NCBI RefSeq assembly: GCF_963678635.1
Contig: NC_087070.1
Coordinates: forward strand, 32,852,695-32,916,694
Length of the DNA stretch: 64,000 nucleotides
Source: Symsagittifera roscoffensis
Taxonomy: Eukaryota; Xenacoelomorpha; Acoela; Convolutidae
Direction of reading: 5' to 3'
How positions within the stretch are numbered: the first letter of the stretch is position 1; every line of letters starts with the position of its first letter. A program made the translations under genes and the position numbers. The notes beneath the pieces were generated by a model. The model was not told the DNA's origin and did not search any database. It was given only the letters and a program-made list of their open reading frames with translations. Positions 1-11,429 of the stretch are shown here, one piece after another.

Positions 1-440
1 TCTGTTGATCTAAGTCCCGGGATGAGCTCTATTCGTATCGTATCTTCTTGTCCTCCGCATCAGCGGTACTTTCAGGTTCTGAAAACTGTCAATACCGAGC
101 AGCTCTACGAAGTCTCCCAAGAAAGTCCTTAAAGTGATTGAAGTTCTTTGTGGTTTGCGGGTATGTTGGTACAGCAAACCTTTTCAGCAAGCTCATCATG
201 ATGCTTGAATCCAATAGTTGAAATTGAAAAGCCAGAAAAACAGTTGTGAGAGGTTTCGAGTTTCACTTGGGCTCATTGATAGAAAAATTCTTTTCTTTGA
301 ATCGTCCAACGACTGCCGTCATACAAATTTCGTATTGCTTGCGTGACGTTTCATAGAGAAGCAGGTCTTCTTTGGAAAAAAAATCACAGCTTTGATTCAT
401 TTGAATGTGTTTTCGACGCAGTTTTTAAAGATGGAGGAAG
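1..440 (-). pseudogene. Ty3/Gypsy-type gag remnant (second fragment)
   Basis: Read on the minus strand, the first 130 bases encode a fragment with KDFLGRLRRAARY and a following DAEDKKIRYE, the pattern of the retrotransposon Gag core (a Leu/Ala-rich helix, then an aspartate-lysine-isoleucine-arginine block). The same 130 bases recur, diverged by roughly 10 percent, at 1,616-1,742, where they belong to a longer gag-protease remnant. In-frame stops interrupt both copies. Upstream on the minus strand (about 130-440) the translation still looks Gag-like, with a KRFAVPTYPQ stretch, but I cannot align it securely. The fragment continues off the left edge of the window. It is a dead piece of a retroelement that may have been duplicated together with its neighbour. 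Confidence 0.45.
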
Positions 441-901
441 AAATCTTCAACCCGTGAATTAGTCGACGCATCTTGAACATTCTGTTGGGTGTTGATTGTG
501 CACACTTCTCTGGCTTCAACATCAAGTTCGTTTGATGGTGACGACTGAGAGGTCAATTTTGTCATAAAAAGCTGCTCCATGGAAGTTGTGGACGTAATGC
601 GTAGTCTTTGTCCATTAATTGCCATTGAGGTAAAAAAAAGGTAGTCGCAACAAAACCTGGGATCATCATTCTGCTTTTGCATTGGACTGGCGATGCATTG
701 GACTGGTGAGTTACCATTGCATTTGCAATTGGTGATGCATTTGTAATTAATTCGGGCTGCACTGGTTTGAGGATCCCCTGCTCGTATCTTTGCTTTCACT
801 GCCTCTTGCATCAGCAATTGAATCTTGAGTGCTTCGCAGAAAAGTGATCGGGCTCTAGCCTTCAGTTTCACCTGGGCCTTGCATCCTTTGGGTCTCAGCA
901 T
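425..901 (-). CDS. Unassigned 158-residue open frame, probably retroelement debris
   Basis: I do not recognise this product. It is an open minus-strand frame lying between two gag fragments of the same orientation. The N-terminal third is basic and helical (KAQVKLKARARSLFCEALK). The middle is cysteine-rich (ITNCKCNGN), and a short RFCCDY string resembles the start of a reverse transcriptase finger but lacks supporting context on either side. No signal peptide or membrane segment is visible. Its position downstream of a Gypsy protease remnant suggests eroded pol or gag sequence and not a host gene. The initiating ATG is simply the first in the frame and has no independent support. Confidence 0.25.
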   Translation of the reverse strand: MLRPKGCKAQVKLKARARSLFCEALKIQLLMQEAVKAKIRAGDPQTSAARINYKCITNCKCNGNSPVQCIASPMQKQNDDPRFCCDYLFFTSMAINGQRLRITSTTSMEQLFMTKLTSQSSPSNELDVEAREVCTINTQQNVQDASTNSRVEDFFLHL

Positions 902-1109
902 TATACCGATGAGACCATGTCTCGAATACTGGGTTAGTAAGAGATAGCATTCAAGGAGTCCAAAGGGTGGATTCGATTGGATAGATTCGATTAATCCATT
1001 TCAGGTCACAAGAGGCTGCTCGTTTGAAAAAGAGTTTGTGTCCCTTGTATGCTTCTAGAGTCCGAGCAGTTCCATCTAAATTAGGCCTTCCAAGCTTCTT
1101 CTAGATGCT

Positions 1110-1760
1110 CGACGATATCACTGATGTATCAGCATCTGTGTCCACTTGTTTTTTAAACACAGTTCCATCAATGACGACACTTTACTATGCGGCGGCCAGG
1201 CCAATAAGAGTTGGTGCAGAAATATTCCTTCTTTAGTGCTACTCTCAGAGTTTTCTAATTCCTCCTCTAATTACTTGCCCCCATCAGCTTGATGGCTCAC
1301 TCTCCTTTTAATTTTATTGTTACCTATGTTGTTATTGCCTAATTTACTTCGACACTTTTTTGCAAAGTGTGCTATCTTACCACATGAGTTGTGTTTCTTA
1401 CCCGTAGAGTGAAAAAACTTATCATCGTGAGGTTTTTCTCCTCAGTTTTTTTTGAAGTTTGATTTGAAACTGTATGAAAATTCTCCTTTAGTTTCAACCT
1501 TAGATGTCCAAGCAAGATGCTGTGCTTAATCGTTAAACTGTAAAACAGTTTTCATGTCAGTGAGCGTTATATCTGTTTAAACTATACTTTCCTCAAGTAG
1601 CTTGAGTTTAAAGTCTGCTGATCTTAATCCCGGGATGAAGTCTATTCGTATCGTATCATCTTGTCTTCCGCATCAGCGGTACTTTTAGGTTCTGAAAACT
1701 TACAATACCGAGCAAATCTACGAAGTCTCTCACGAAAGTCGTCGCCAGAAACTCCTTGAT
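1110..1760 (-). pseudogene. Ty3/Gypsy-type gag-protease remnant
   Basis: Three landmarks appear in the right order on the minus strand. A Gag core near 1,740-1,590 reads DFRERLRRFARYCKF and then LRSADFKLKLLEES in a shifted frame. A nucleocapsid-type zinc knuckle lies near 1,400-1,350 (SCGKIAHFAKKC), in which the expected first cysteine is lost. An aspartic protease core lies near 1,180-1,112 (VDTDADTSVIS), where the catalytic DTGA signature reads DTDA. The glycine-to-aspartate change, the lost zinc ligand, the in-frame stops and at least one frameshift all say the copy is inactive. Reverse transcriptase would be expected at lower coordinates but is replaced by the second gag fragment at the window edge. 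Confidence 0.6.
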
Positions 1761-2571
1761 TCCGAGCTGTCGACAAATTATGGCTAGTTCAGCAACAACC
1801 ACAAGTTCTCTGGGCCTGCATTAGTCTCGTAAGACAGCGTGGATCTCAATGAACTTCATTTAGCTAAGGTTTTTTTTTCGCAAAACAAGAACTCTTCTAT
1901 TCAAGATTGGTTGCACTCCATATTGACTGAGGAAAAGATTCGTCCTTTGAAGGTCCTCTCGGTTCACTTCGTCTGCACCTTGTCACCTTTCTTCTCTGAG
2001 CATGCTCTGCCAAAAAAAGAACCAGCCAGGTTTCGAAGATCTAATGAAATATAAGGGTTGTTCGTTTCAAGTTTCCAGCCTGGACACCACTGTTGTGGAG
2101 CAGTGCAAGGCAAGAGATTTGTTATAAAGACTTTTTTGAGATCGATGGCAAGGATAATTTAAATATAAAATTTAGTTGGTATATGTGGTGGCTATCAGTG
2201 GGAAAACTATCCATTCAATCAAGATATGTCATTTGGGACCAAAATTTTTTTTTCAATTGTTCACATTTTTGGTAACCAAAAAAAAACGTTCGACTTTTAG
2301 AGCATCGCATTCATTGATAGGGTTGATTAATTTCATGATAATCTATCTTGGTTGGCACATTGTGACACTGGGTTAAACTGAGCTGATAACAAAAAGATAG
2401 CAATAAGTATAGAATCGCTAGTAAATACGCTTCAACAGATCAGGTAAGCTAATATATTTATTCTCTTTATGTTTCATACTAAGAGTCTTAACTTCGATGA
2501 TTTCTCAGATCATCACACCTACAGTATCCATTTATAAAAATTTTTCACCCTACATTTTCCTACATGTATAC
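1761..2571. other. AT-rich stretch without recognisable gene
   Basis: Only short open frames occur here (the longest is 71 codons on the plus strand, 1,839-2,054), with no motif or codon pattern I can support. The sequence ends at an assembly gap. Confidence 0.5.
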
Positions 2572-2771
2572 NNNNNNNNNNNNNNNNNNNNNNNNNNNNN
2601 NNNNNNNNNNNNNNNNNNNNNNNNNNNNNNNNNNNNNNNNNNNNNNNNNNNNNNNNNNNNNNNNNNNNNNNNNNNNNNNNNNNNNNNNNNNNNNNNNNNN
2701 NNNNNNNNNNNNNNNNNNNNNNNNNNNNNNNNNNNNNNNNNNNNNNNNNNNNNNNNNNNNNNNNNNNNNNN
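2572..2771. other. Assembly gap (200 N)
   Basis: A run of exactly 200 undetermined bases. A round number like this is the usual scaffolding placeholder, so the true distance between the flanks is unknown. Any open frame crossing it is meaningless. Confidence 0.98.
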
Positions 2772-3447
2772 GCGCTTTATGATCTACTAATTTTTATCTA
2801 AATATCTTTATACTCTTTTTATCAGAACAAATTGTTGAAGTAGTCGCGATCAATCAAATAAGTATCTCTATTTTTTACATTAGATTGTCTATAGATTGTT
2901 TGGGCGTAAATTACACTTCTTTCACCATTCTCACAGCAAAATTGATTAAAGAATTAGATCGTGTCCGTATTCAGAAAGAGATTTGTTTTTTGTTATTTAT
3001 GTTAAATTTTTTGAATGCCAGTGGTTTTATTATTCTAGTGGTATCAAGTGATTTGTCTAATTCTTGGTTTGAAAAAAGTTTCACTTTGTTTTTAGCAAGA
3101 GCTTGTCTTTTTTCTATAGAGACTAATTTTATAAATTTGCTTACGAGTTTTTCCTTGATTGAAAAAATATTCTGGGTTTTCTTGTTGTCCCTAGCTCTTT
3201 TGTTTTCTTAGGCAAAACGCAATGGAAAAATTTTTTTGATTTTAACAGATGTCTTGAAGCTTTTCCATATACTAAGATACCATATTGATAAATTGGTTGT
3301 ATAATATGCTTGTAGAATCGAATGAGAACAGATGAGCAGACAAATAAATTGTTCGTTTCTTTTTACTGTGGTAGAATGACATAAATTGATTTAGATTTGT
3401 CTTCTTTCTTTGTTGTAACAGTTTTAGTGGTCATCAGTAGAGTAAGT
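2772..3447. other. AT-rich stretch without recognisable gene
   Basis: A 108-codon plus-strand frame at 2,885-3,211 is hydrophobic, but it starts at TTG and its composition follows the base bias. I see no homology or regulatory signal. Confidence 0.45.
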
Positions 3448-5030
3448 AAATAAATTTTGCAGCCTCGCCTAGGGTCAATTTTAAACTTTTTGGCTAGTCA
3501 ATTTTGACTACATCACAGAAATTTCATAAGAAATAAATTAGGTTATCCTTAAAAAACGATATTGGCTGTGATTTTTTCTTGAACAATTTTCACAATGTTG
3601 ACTCATTTTCCAGAAAAATAGCTCCGCGTTTTTGTTCTGACTTTCGTGGAAAGAGATGGAAAACTTGTGATCGGGTTGTTTTTTTCTCCAGACCAGTTGC
3701 GACATTTTAACTAGCCGTTTTTTATCACCAAAATGGTACTGATGTATTGAGCTCAAAATTCAAAAAATATTTTACCCGTGATAACTTTGTAAGTTTTGGG
3801 GGTGTGAAAACTGCCTATTTAGATCATATTGCGATAAATAACGCGCATTGCTTATCATGCTTTCTTACAACTAATTGTATCTGAAATGAAATGAGGCAAA
3901 AAAGTTTCTCCTATCAAGGCTTTACCAGATTCAAAAAAGTCATTTCATTTTTCACATAGCGTTAGATTGGCATAAAAAAGACAAAAAAAATTGAACAAAA
4001 AAAAGTTTTGTCAGTTTTTGACAAAAAAAACAACTTAAATGACTTTGAATGGCAGTTGAAACAGTCTTGTCTTGCTATTTAGACTGAATTATTTAAACTT
4101 TATCTTGTTTTGCTAATTATGAAATTTATCGAATATTTTTTCGAAAAGGTTTTACTTTTTTGATTTTTTTTCCAGTCAATTTCGCAGTTTCTGTGTTACT
4201 TGTACAGCAGCTGGCTAAAATTTTTGGCTTAGGTTAGGATAAAGTTTAGGAAAGACAAAAAAAATTCAAAATTTTTCAAAGCTTATTGAAACAATTGAAG
4301 CTAGCTGTAATCTAGCTTTTGATGGGTTGACGCAAGGAATTTATGAAGATTTTTTCAGAGCAGAGAAAACCGATTTAAAATAACTATTTGCTTAGCCCTT
4401 TGCAGCCACTTTTTTTTCTGTTCTGATAAAAGAATTTTTTTTATCCCTTGGAAGGTATTTTGTTTTGTTTTAATTCCTCACTGTATTTCCATTTATCCAA
4501 CAAAACTTGCCGGAAAAATCATCTGAGAAAAAAGATTGACCAAGTCATTTTGTTTGAGACGTGATTTGATCGCTGTTAAACAAATTGTTAAAAAATTCTG
4601 ATTGTCAATAAAAATGTATTTCAAACTTCTTCCTTTTCGAATCATTACTGTCAAGTGGTTGATATAAAAACGAGTTTATATATTGGGCCACAATAGAATA
4701 TTTAGGGGACAAAAGTATCGTACAAACTTTTTTCAATTCTAAGAATGTTTTCTGATTGTCGAGAAAAATAAACTTGTTTCAAGCGTCTACCTTTTACAAA
4801 CATTAGTGTCAAATGGTTGAGATGAAACTAGTTTTTATTTTGAACCAGAATATTAATTTTAGGAGACAAATAACGCGCAATGTATATCAATCATGCTTCA
4901 TTACAAATAATTGGTTCTGTAAAAAAATGAGGCAAAAAAAATTTTCACTATTAATGCTTTACCAGATTCAAAAAAATCATTTTACTTTTTAAATAGCGTC
5001 AGATGGGCATAAAAAAGCAAAAATCGAAAA
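3448..5030. repeat. 1,583-base tandem duplication, left unit
   Basis: The segment starting AAATAAATTTTGCAGCC is repeated directly and in full by the adjoining unit, with only a handful of differences noticed: TAGATCAT versus TCGATCAT near 3,819, an indel in an A-rich tract near 4,245, and single-base changes elsewhere. It also contains an older internal repeat. About 150 bases at 3,837-3,985 (an ATAACGCGCA...GAGGCAAAAAA...TTTACCAGATTCAAAAAA pattern) recur diverged at 4,866-5,022. The identical 72-codon minus-strand frames in the two units are not convincing genes. Confidence 0.9.
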
Positions 5031-6613
5031 AAATAAATTTTGCAGCCTCGCCTAGGGTCAATTTTAAACTTTTTGGCTAGTCAATTTTGACTACATCACA
5101 GAAATTTCATAAGAAATAAATTAGGTTATCCTTAAAAAACGATATTGGCTGTGATTTTTTCTTGAACAATTTTCACAATGTTGACTCATTTTCCAGAAAA
5201 ATAGCTCCGCGTTTTTGTTCTGACTTTCGTGGAAAGAGATGGAAAACTTGTGATCGGGTTGTTTTTTTCTCCAGACCAGTTGCGACATTTTAACTAGCCG
5301 TTTTTTATCACCAAAATGGTACTGATGTATTGAGCTCAAAATTCAAAAAATATTTTACCCGTGATAACTTTGTAAGTTTTGGGGGTGTGAAAACTGCCTA
5401 TTTCGATCATATTGCGATAAATAACGCGCATTGCTTATCATGCTTTCTTACAACTAATTGTATCTGAAATGAAATGAGGCAAAAAAGTTTCTCCTATCAA
5501 GGCTTTACCAGATTCAAAAAAGTCATTTCATTTTTCACATAGCGTTAGATTGGCATAAAAAAGACAAAAAAAATTGAACAAAAAAAAGTTTTGTCAGTTT
5601 TTGACAAAAAAAACAACTTAAATGACTTTGAATGGCAGTTGAAACAGTCTTGTCTTGCTATTTAGACTGAATTATTTAAACTTTATCTTGTTTTGCTAAT
5701 TATGAAATTTATCGAATATTTTTTCGAAAAGGTTTTACTTTTTTGATTTTTGTTCCAGTCAATTTCGCAGTTTCTGTGTTACTTGTACAGCAGCTGGCTA
5801 AAATTTTTGGCTTAGGTTAGGATAAAGTTAGGAAGAACAAAAAAAATGCAAAATTTTTCAAAGCTTATTGAAACAATTGAAGCTAGCTGTAATCTAGCTT
5901 TTGATGGGTTGACGCAAGGAATTTATGAAGATTTTTTCACAGCAGAGAAAACCGATTTAAAATAACTATTTGCTTAGCCCTTTGCAGCCACTTTTTTTTC
6001 TGTTCTGATAAAAGAATTTTTTTTATCCCTTGGAAGGTATTTTGTTTTGTTTTAATTCCTCACTGTATTTCCATTTATCCAACAAAACTTGCCGGAAAAA
6101 TCATCTGAGAAAAAAGATTGACCAAGTCATTTTGTTTGAGACGTGATTTGATCGCTGTTAAACAAATTGTTAAAAAATTCTGATTGTCAATAAAAATGTA
6201 TTTCAAACTTCTTCCTTTTCGAATCATTACTGTCAAGTGGTTGATATAAAAACGAGTTTATATATTGGGCCACAATAGAATATTTAGGGGACAAAAGTAT
6301 CGTACAAACTTTTTTCAATTCTAAGAATGTTTTCTGATTGTCGAGAAAAATAAACTTGTTTCAAGCGTCTACCTTTTACAAACATTAGTGTCAAATGGTT
6401 GAGATGAAACTAGTTTTTATTTTGAACCAGAATATTAATTTTAGGAGACAAATAACGCGCAATGTATATCAATCATGCTTCATTACAAATAATTGGTTCT
6501 GTAAAAAAATGAGGCAAAAAAAATTTTCACTATTAATGCTTTACCAGATTCAAAAAAATCATTTTATTTTTTAAATAGCGTCAGATGGGCATAAAAAAGC
6601 AAAAATCGAAAAA
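5031..6613. repeat. 1,583-base tandem duplication, right unit
   Basis: Direct, head-to-tail copy of the preceding 1,583 bases, with roughly half a percent sequence difference by eye. Its right end runs into an A-rich tract where the two units stop matching. The high identity implies a recent event or an assembly collapse/expansion. Confidence 0.9.
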
Positions 6614-7081
6614 AAAAATTTTTTTGAAATTTTTCAAAATTTTGGTCAATTTTTGACAACAAAAAAAAACATTTTAAAGGACTTTGAATGGCAGTCGGAG
6701 CAGTCCTGTTTTGCTATTCAGACTGAATTATCCAATGTATTAGACTTTCAAAATATATAACTAGAGTTGCAACGATGTATTAGCTTCTCTCTAGCAGTTT
6801 TTGTGTTTGCTTTCACCTATTTTGGGAAAACTAACATTACATTTGGACAAAAATCAAATTGTTTTTTCGAAAGAGTTTTTTTTTATTTTTTCCAGTCCAT
6901 TCGGCAGCTTCTGCGTTACTTTACAGCAGCCGGCTAACATTGTTGTCTGAGGCAAAAAAAATTCAAAATTTTCGTATTGGTTATTGAAACAATTTAATCT
7001 AGCTGTAATCTAGTTTTTTATGGATCGACGTAACAACTTTATAAAGATTTTTTTTCAGAACAGAGAAAACCGATTTGAAAT
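6614..7081. repeat. Older diverged copy of the neighbouring repeat family
   Basis: Sequence such as GGCAGTCGGAGCAGTCCTG followed by TATTCAGACTGAATTATCC matches the corresponding part of the 1,583-base unit (near 4,050-4,095) with many substitutions. The similarity continues on to about 7,580. The array therefore extends beyond the recent duplication as an older, decayed third unit. Confidence 0.6.
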
Positions 7082-7588
7082 AATTATTTGCATAGCCAAT
7101 TTGGCTCTTTGCAGCCAGTTTCTCTTGTTCTGATCAAGGAATTTTTTTCTCTTGGAAAGTAAATTCCTTTGTTATTGTTCCTCCCTGTTTTTCAATTTTT
7201 TCAAAAATTTTGCCAGAAAAATACCGGACAAAAAAGATTGGCGGTGTTGATTTTTTGAGCCGTGATTTGATCGCTGTTAAGTAAATTGTAGAAAAAATTT
7301 CTGATTGTCGATAGAAATGCTTTTCAAACTTTTTCCTTTTCGAATCAATACTGTGGTTGAGATAAAACGAGTTTATAAATTGGGCCACAATGGAATATGT
7401 AGAAGACAAAAGTATCTTACAATTTTTTTAAATTCTAAAACTATTTTCTGATTGCCGAGAAAAATGTGTTTCAAACTTCTCTCTCTGAGAAACGTTAGTG
7501 TCAAAGGGTTGAGATGAAACGAGTTCTTAATTTGGATTACCACAAAAACTTTAGGTAACAAAAATATCTCACTGAAAATTGATTAAAT

Positions 7589-8700
7589 TAAGTTTGTTGT
7601 TGTGAAGCATAGATGGAGAAGTTTTTTGATTCTTTGGAGTAGAGTCTTTTGAAGCGATGGTTCCGTGAAGGAAGAGAAAAGAAACAGGTGCTCGTTTTGT
7701 GGAAAAGTTGTCTTCGTAGAGAGGGAAGGAATACAGTCGCTCGTATTTCAGAAGTGGGTTTCGTGTATCAAGGTTTTGTTGAGTGCTCGTGTCAAGAGTT
7801 CAGACGTGCATTCTCAACTATTCATCGAACAGCGGGGTAGGGTTTTGACTTCTCTGAGAGACACGCCAAATGATTAGGTTTCCTTTTAAGTTCAACATCG
7901 AGTTGGCCATTGTTTTTTTCAATGGGTACCATTGCTGCTATGTTGGTTCCATCCTGTGAGGATTCTGACTACGGCAACAAACCAATAGATTTACTATTCC
8001 AGAATCGGAATGTCATCGGGTTTCTTCTCTTTTTGCCGCCCGTTCCTTTAGCTATAAGAAATCTTTTTACATGATATATTCATGATTGGTTAGTTCTAAG
8101 TATTTTACAGCGATAGTTTATCAAGAATATAATAGGTTGGAATCAATATTTGTTTTGAAATAGTTCCACCTATCCGGGGCTTAGAGAGCATTTAGGTTTT
8201 AAGTTTGTTGTTGTGAAGGATAGATGGAGACGTTTTTTGATTCTTTGGATTAGAGTCTTTTGAAGCGGTGCTTCCGTGAAGGCAGAGAAAAGAAACAGTT
8301 GCTCGTGTTGTGGAAAAGTTGTCTTCGTAGAGAGAAGGAATACAGTCGCTCGTATTTCAGAAGTGGGTTTCGTGTATCAAGGTTTGGTTGAGTGCTCGTG
8401 TCAAGAGTTCAGACGTGCATTCTCAACTATTCATCGAACAGCGAGGTAGGGTTTTGACTTCTCTGAGAGACACGCCAAATGATTAGGTTTCCTTTTAAGT
8501 TCAACATCGAGTTGGCCATTGTTTTTTTCAATGGGTACCATTGCTGCTATGTTGGTTCCATCCTGTGAGGATTCTGACTACGGCAACAAACCAATAGATT
8601 TACCATTCCAGAATCGGAATGTCATCGGGTTTCTTCTCGCTGCCCGTTCCGTTAGCTATAAAAAATCTTTTTACATAATATATTCATATCTGCATTGTGG
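7589..8700. repeat. 610-base direct repeat doublet (first pair)
   Basis: Sequence from TTAAGTTTGTTGTTGTGAAG recurs 610 bases later with about 5 percent difference, and the second unit diverges near its end. Each unit has short plus-strand open frames (a KRWFREGREKK-type translation) in two registers. These are preserved in all four copies in the window only because the copies are similar. I could not link the doublet to the LTRs of a specific element. Confidence 0.8.
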
Positions 8701-11219
8701 TAGTGAGATCAGTTTTAGTGGTGATAATTGTTAATTGTTTTCGCAAAGCGTTTTTTTTGTTCCGGTTAATTTAAAGAGTTGCTCATCCTAGGGCTACTAT
8801 CGTCGAAAACAAGGAGTACGTGTTGTAAACGTGGCTTAGCGCGGTGGACGAGGTCGGCTATAGAGCATGCGCAGGACGTCATTTACTGGTGGGTTAGGCC
8901 AGTTGCAGAAGTATTATTTTATTTTATCGTATTTTTAAGCAGAGTCACTTTTCGTGCACAACTTTTTTTAACATTTATTTTTTCCCTTTTGCTCTTTCGT
9001 TGTGTCTTTTTTCCAAAAACAGAATGTTGTAATTTTTGTGGTTCATTTGGTGTTTTTGTGTTTCAAGTGGTTTTAAAAAATTTTTAAAGCAATTTTCAAT
9101 AAATTAATTTGTTCAATTTTAATCTGGTTAGCCTAGGCTTATTTATAGTTTTTTCCAACCGAGTTAAAAAAAAATTTGAAACGCGTGAAAGCTAGTAATT
9201 GTTATCAGTTAGTTTGAAAAATTAGAAATTCATTTATTTAACAAATCTACGGTGACCAGTTGCTTGATTTTGGTTTGGTAAAGTAGTGCGGGAAATGTGG
9301 GCGAGGCCAGTGTATTGTGAAAATCAAATTTTATTAATAGAAGCACACATAAGTAGGTTAGTAACATTAATTTATTTTTCAATTTTCTTTACTACTTCGT
9401 ATTTTGAATTTACAGCAATTCTTTTTATTTATTGCTGTTGTATTGAAATCAATTCACCGATATAATTTTTGACACATAGTTAGATTATAAAATTTAAAGT
9501 TGAAAATGAGTTCGATTTTTCATTTTTTTAAATCGATTTCATAAATTTTTTAAATATATGACTGGTGAAATCTATAAAGAAAAGGAGAAACACTTGTGTA
9601 AAATGATGAGTGTTTATTTTATCCGTTTTTGTGAGAATATAAGTTCATACTTACGAAGAGTCTGGATCGGGAAAAAATCCGTGGGGTAAATTAATTTTAG
9701 TAGTGTTGGATGCTATTAAAAGCCTGGCAAGCATGCTGATTATTTCTTTAGTGCAAAGCAGTGGCCAAAATGGTTCAAACGCTCGGATGTTTTTAACTTT
9801 GTCGGTAACAGCTGGAAAATTGTGATAAGAATTTTGTATGCGGTTGCAAAGCTTATGGTTAGTTTTAAAATTATGGATATTTTCTAAAAGGGCTATTTCG
9901 ATGGTTTGCATGTAGTCATGCGGTCGGATGATTGGGCGGTAATATTCAAGCGGGAAATTATTAGTGCCTGTGAAATAGTGGAATTCATACTTTATGAGAA
10001 ATTTGGGAACAAACGTGATGTATATTTAGAGTTAATGAATATGAAGCAATGGTGGGGATTGGGAGATGGTGATCTGTGAAGATAGTGTCATTGAACGAAA
10101 TATAATGAGGGTGAGTGTGTGGTCGCTTAGTTTTGAAGTTGTAAATATCTCGTTCTCTTGTTGTTAGAAAATCAAATGTGAGTGCAAAGTGACCAAATTT
10201 ACTGAAAAATGGCTCGTCCGCTTTTGTGTTAGTAAGTGCGTGGTCAATGATATTGTCGATTTTTTAATAGGTGCTATCGTGTTGAAAAATGTAACCTGCC
10301 TGGATGAAAAAATTTTAGGGTCAGTGTCATATGGTGAACTTTTCATATTTCGGACGACAGTATGATCGTTTTGATTAGCATGTTATCTTATAGCTTTTTC
10401 ATAGATTTTTGTGCAAGGAATCGGTTAAGTGTTTGATTTAAGCTTAATTTTTAAAATTGATTTAGGTGAAGTACGTTATTTAAATGGTGAATGATTGAGT
10501 CGCAAATTCGTCGTCGTTTGTATTTTTCCTTAGGGGTACTTTTAGTGGGTTAGTGAAATTATAATTTTGTATCCATGAAGGAATTGGAAGTAGGGTATCT
10601 TCATCGACCTTTTGTGCACGTTAGGCAGAGTTTTCTTCATTGTAATAAGTGTATTAGAGGTAGAAAGGAAGGTTTTCCACTAAGAAGGCGGGTGTATTAA
10701 TATGATGTGGGTGATGTGAAAAGAGTCGAGATGATGATGGGCGGCTAATGAGGAATCGTGGTGTGGTATTAGGGTGTTTTCGTTTCAAAAAATTTCTGGG
10801 TGCGAGTGTGGGGGCAATGTGGACAGAAAGGATAGAGTATTCAAAGGTTGAAAATAAGTGGATTAGTTGATGAATAGTTAATGAGTTTTGGTGTTAAGAA
10901 TTTGTTGCTGGTGGGTAATAAAATTGTCTAAACTGTTCTCTAGCTTGTCATGTGTGATGGGGGTGGGTACATTGGGTGCATTACTTGAAAGTTGATAAAG
11001 CAGGGAAAGAGGTGGAGCTACTTAATTGTATGTATCGTTGATAGTGGGTTGTTGAAGTGCCATTTGAGATATAGCGCTACGAGATATAGCACTACTAAAT
11101 GATTGATGAAAAATCTTGTGGGCGATATTTTTCTCCATTTTGGCATATATAGTCTTTAGTATCTTTAAATTATCCACTGTAGTCTTGTCGGTAGATGTCT
11201 GAAAAACCTGCTGGTTCAG
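8701..11219. other. Noncoding part of the 6-kb repeat
   Basis: No supportable gene. A 102-codon plus-strand frame (8,779-9,087), conserved in the second copy at 14,443-14,751, starts at TTG and ends in a Phe/Leu-rich stretch encoded by T-runs. The minus-strand translations are interrupted every few dozen codons. This part lies downstream of the envelope-like frame and may contain the eroded 3' end of that element. Confidence 0.45.
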
Positions 11220-11429
11220 CTAGTTTGCGGAGGTTTTGATCGATTGATTGTCTTCGGATTCTAACCGTTTTAGTGAAAAGTTCTTGAAATTGTTTTGTTC
11301 GAATTTGATGTTGTAATTCCGATTTTTTAGTGTATATCTATAAATTGTAGATACACATTCGGGTTCCAAGTGATTGCTTGTATACTTTAAGGTGAGAATT
11401 TTTTTGATGGCGGCATTAAAGTAGGGCAT
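11220..11429 (-). CDS. Small frame overlapping the end of the envelope-like frame (copy 1)
   Basis: A 69-codon frame that starts inside the last 14 codons of the envelope-like frame, in another register. It is rich in Asn, Lys and Ile and has no motif I recognise. It could be the C-terminal continuation of the envelope-like product after a frameshift, or chance. The same frame is present in the other two copies (17,290-17,499 and 28,534-28,743) with one amino-acid difference, which reflects recent duplication and not demonstrated selection. Confidence 0.3.
   Translation of the reverse strand: MPYFNAAIKKILTLKYTSNHLEPECVSTIYRYTLKNRNYNIKFEQNNFKNFSLKRLESEDNQSIKTSAN

Noticed and set aside
2497..2790. 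97-codon open frame across the N gap
   Set aside because: Most of its length is undetermined bases.
3538..3756. 72-codon minus-strand frame repeated at 5,121-5,339, with CENCSRKNHS resembling a zinc knuckle
   Set aside because: The identity follows from the recent 1,583-base duplication. A complete Cys-Cys-His-Cys pattern is absent and nothing coding flanks it.
3448..6613. CRISPR-like array
   Set aside because: The repeats are long direct duplications without short palindromic repeats or unique spacers, in a eukaryotic context.
8830..8900. tRNA gene or tRNA-derived SINE
   Set aside because: TGGCTTAGCGCGG resembles a Pol III A box, also at about 14,495, but no B box (GGTTCGA-type) follows and no cloverleaf can be folded.
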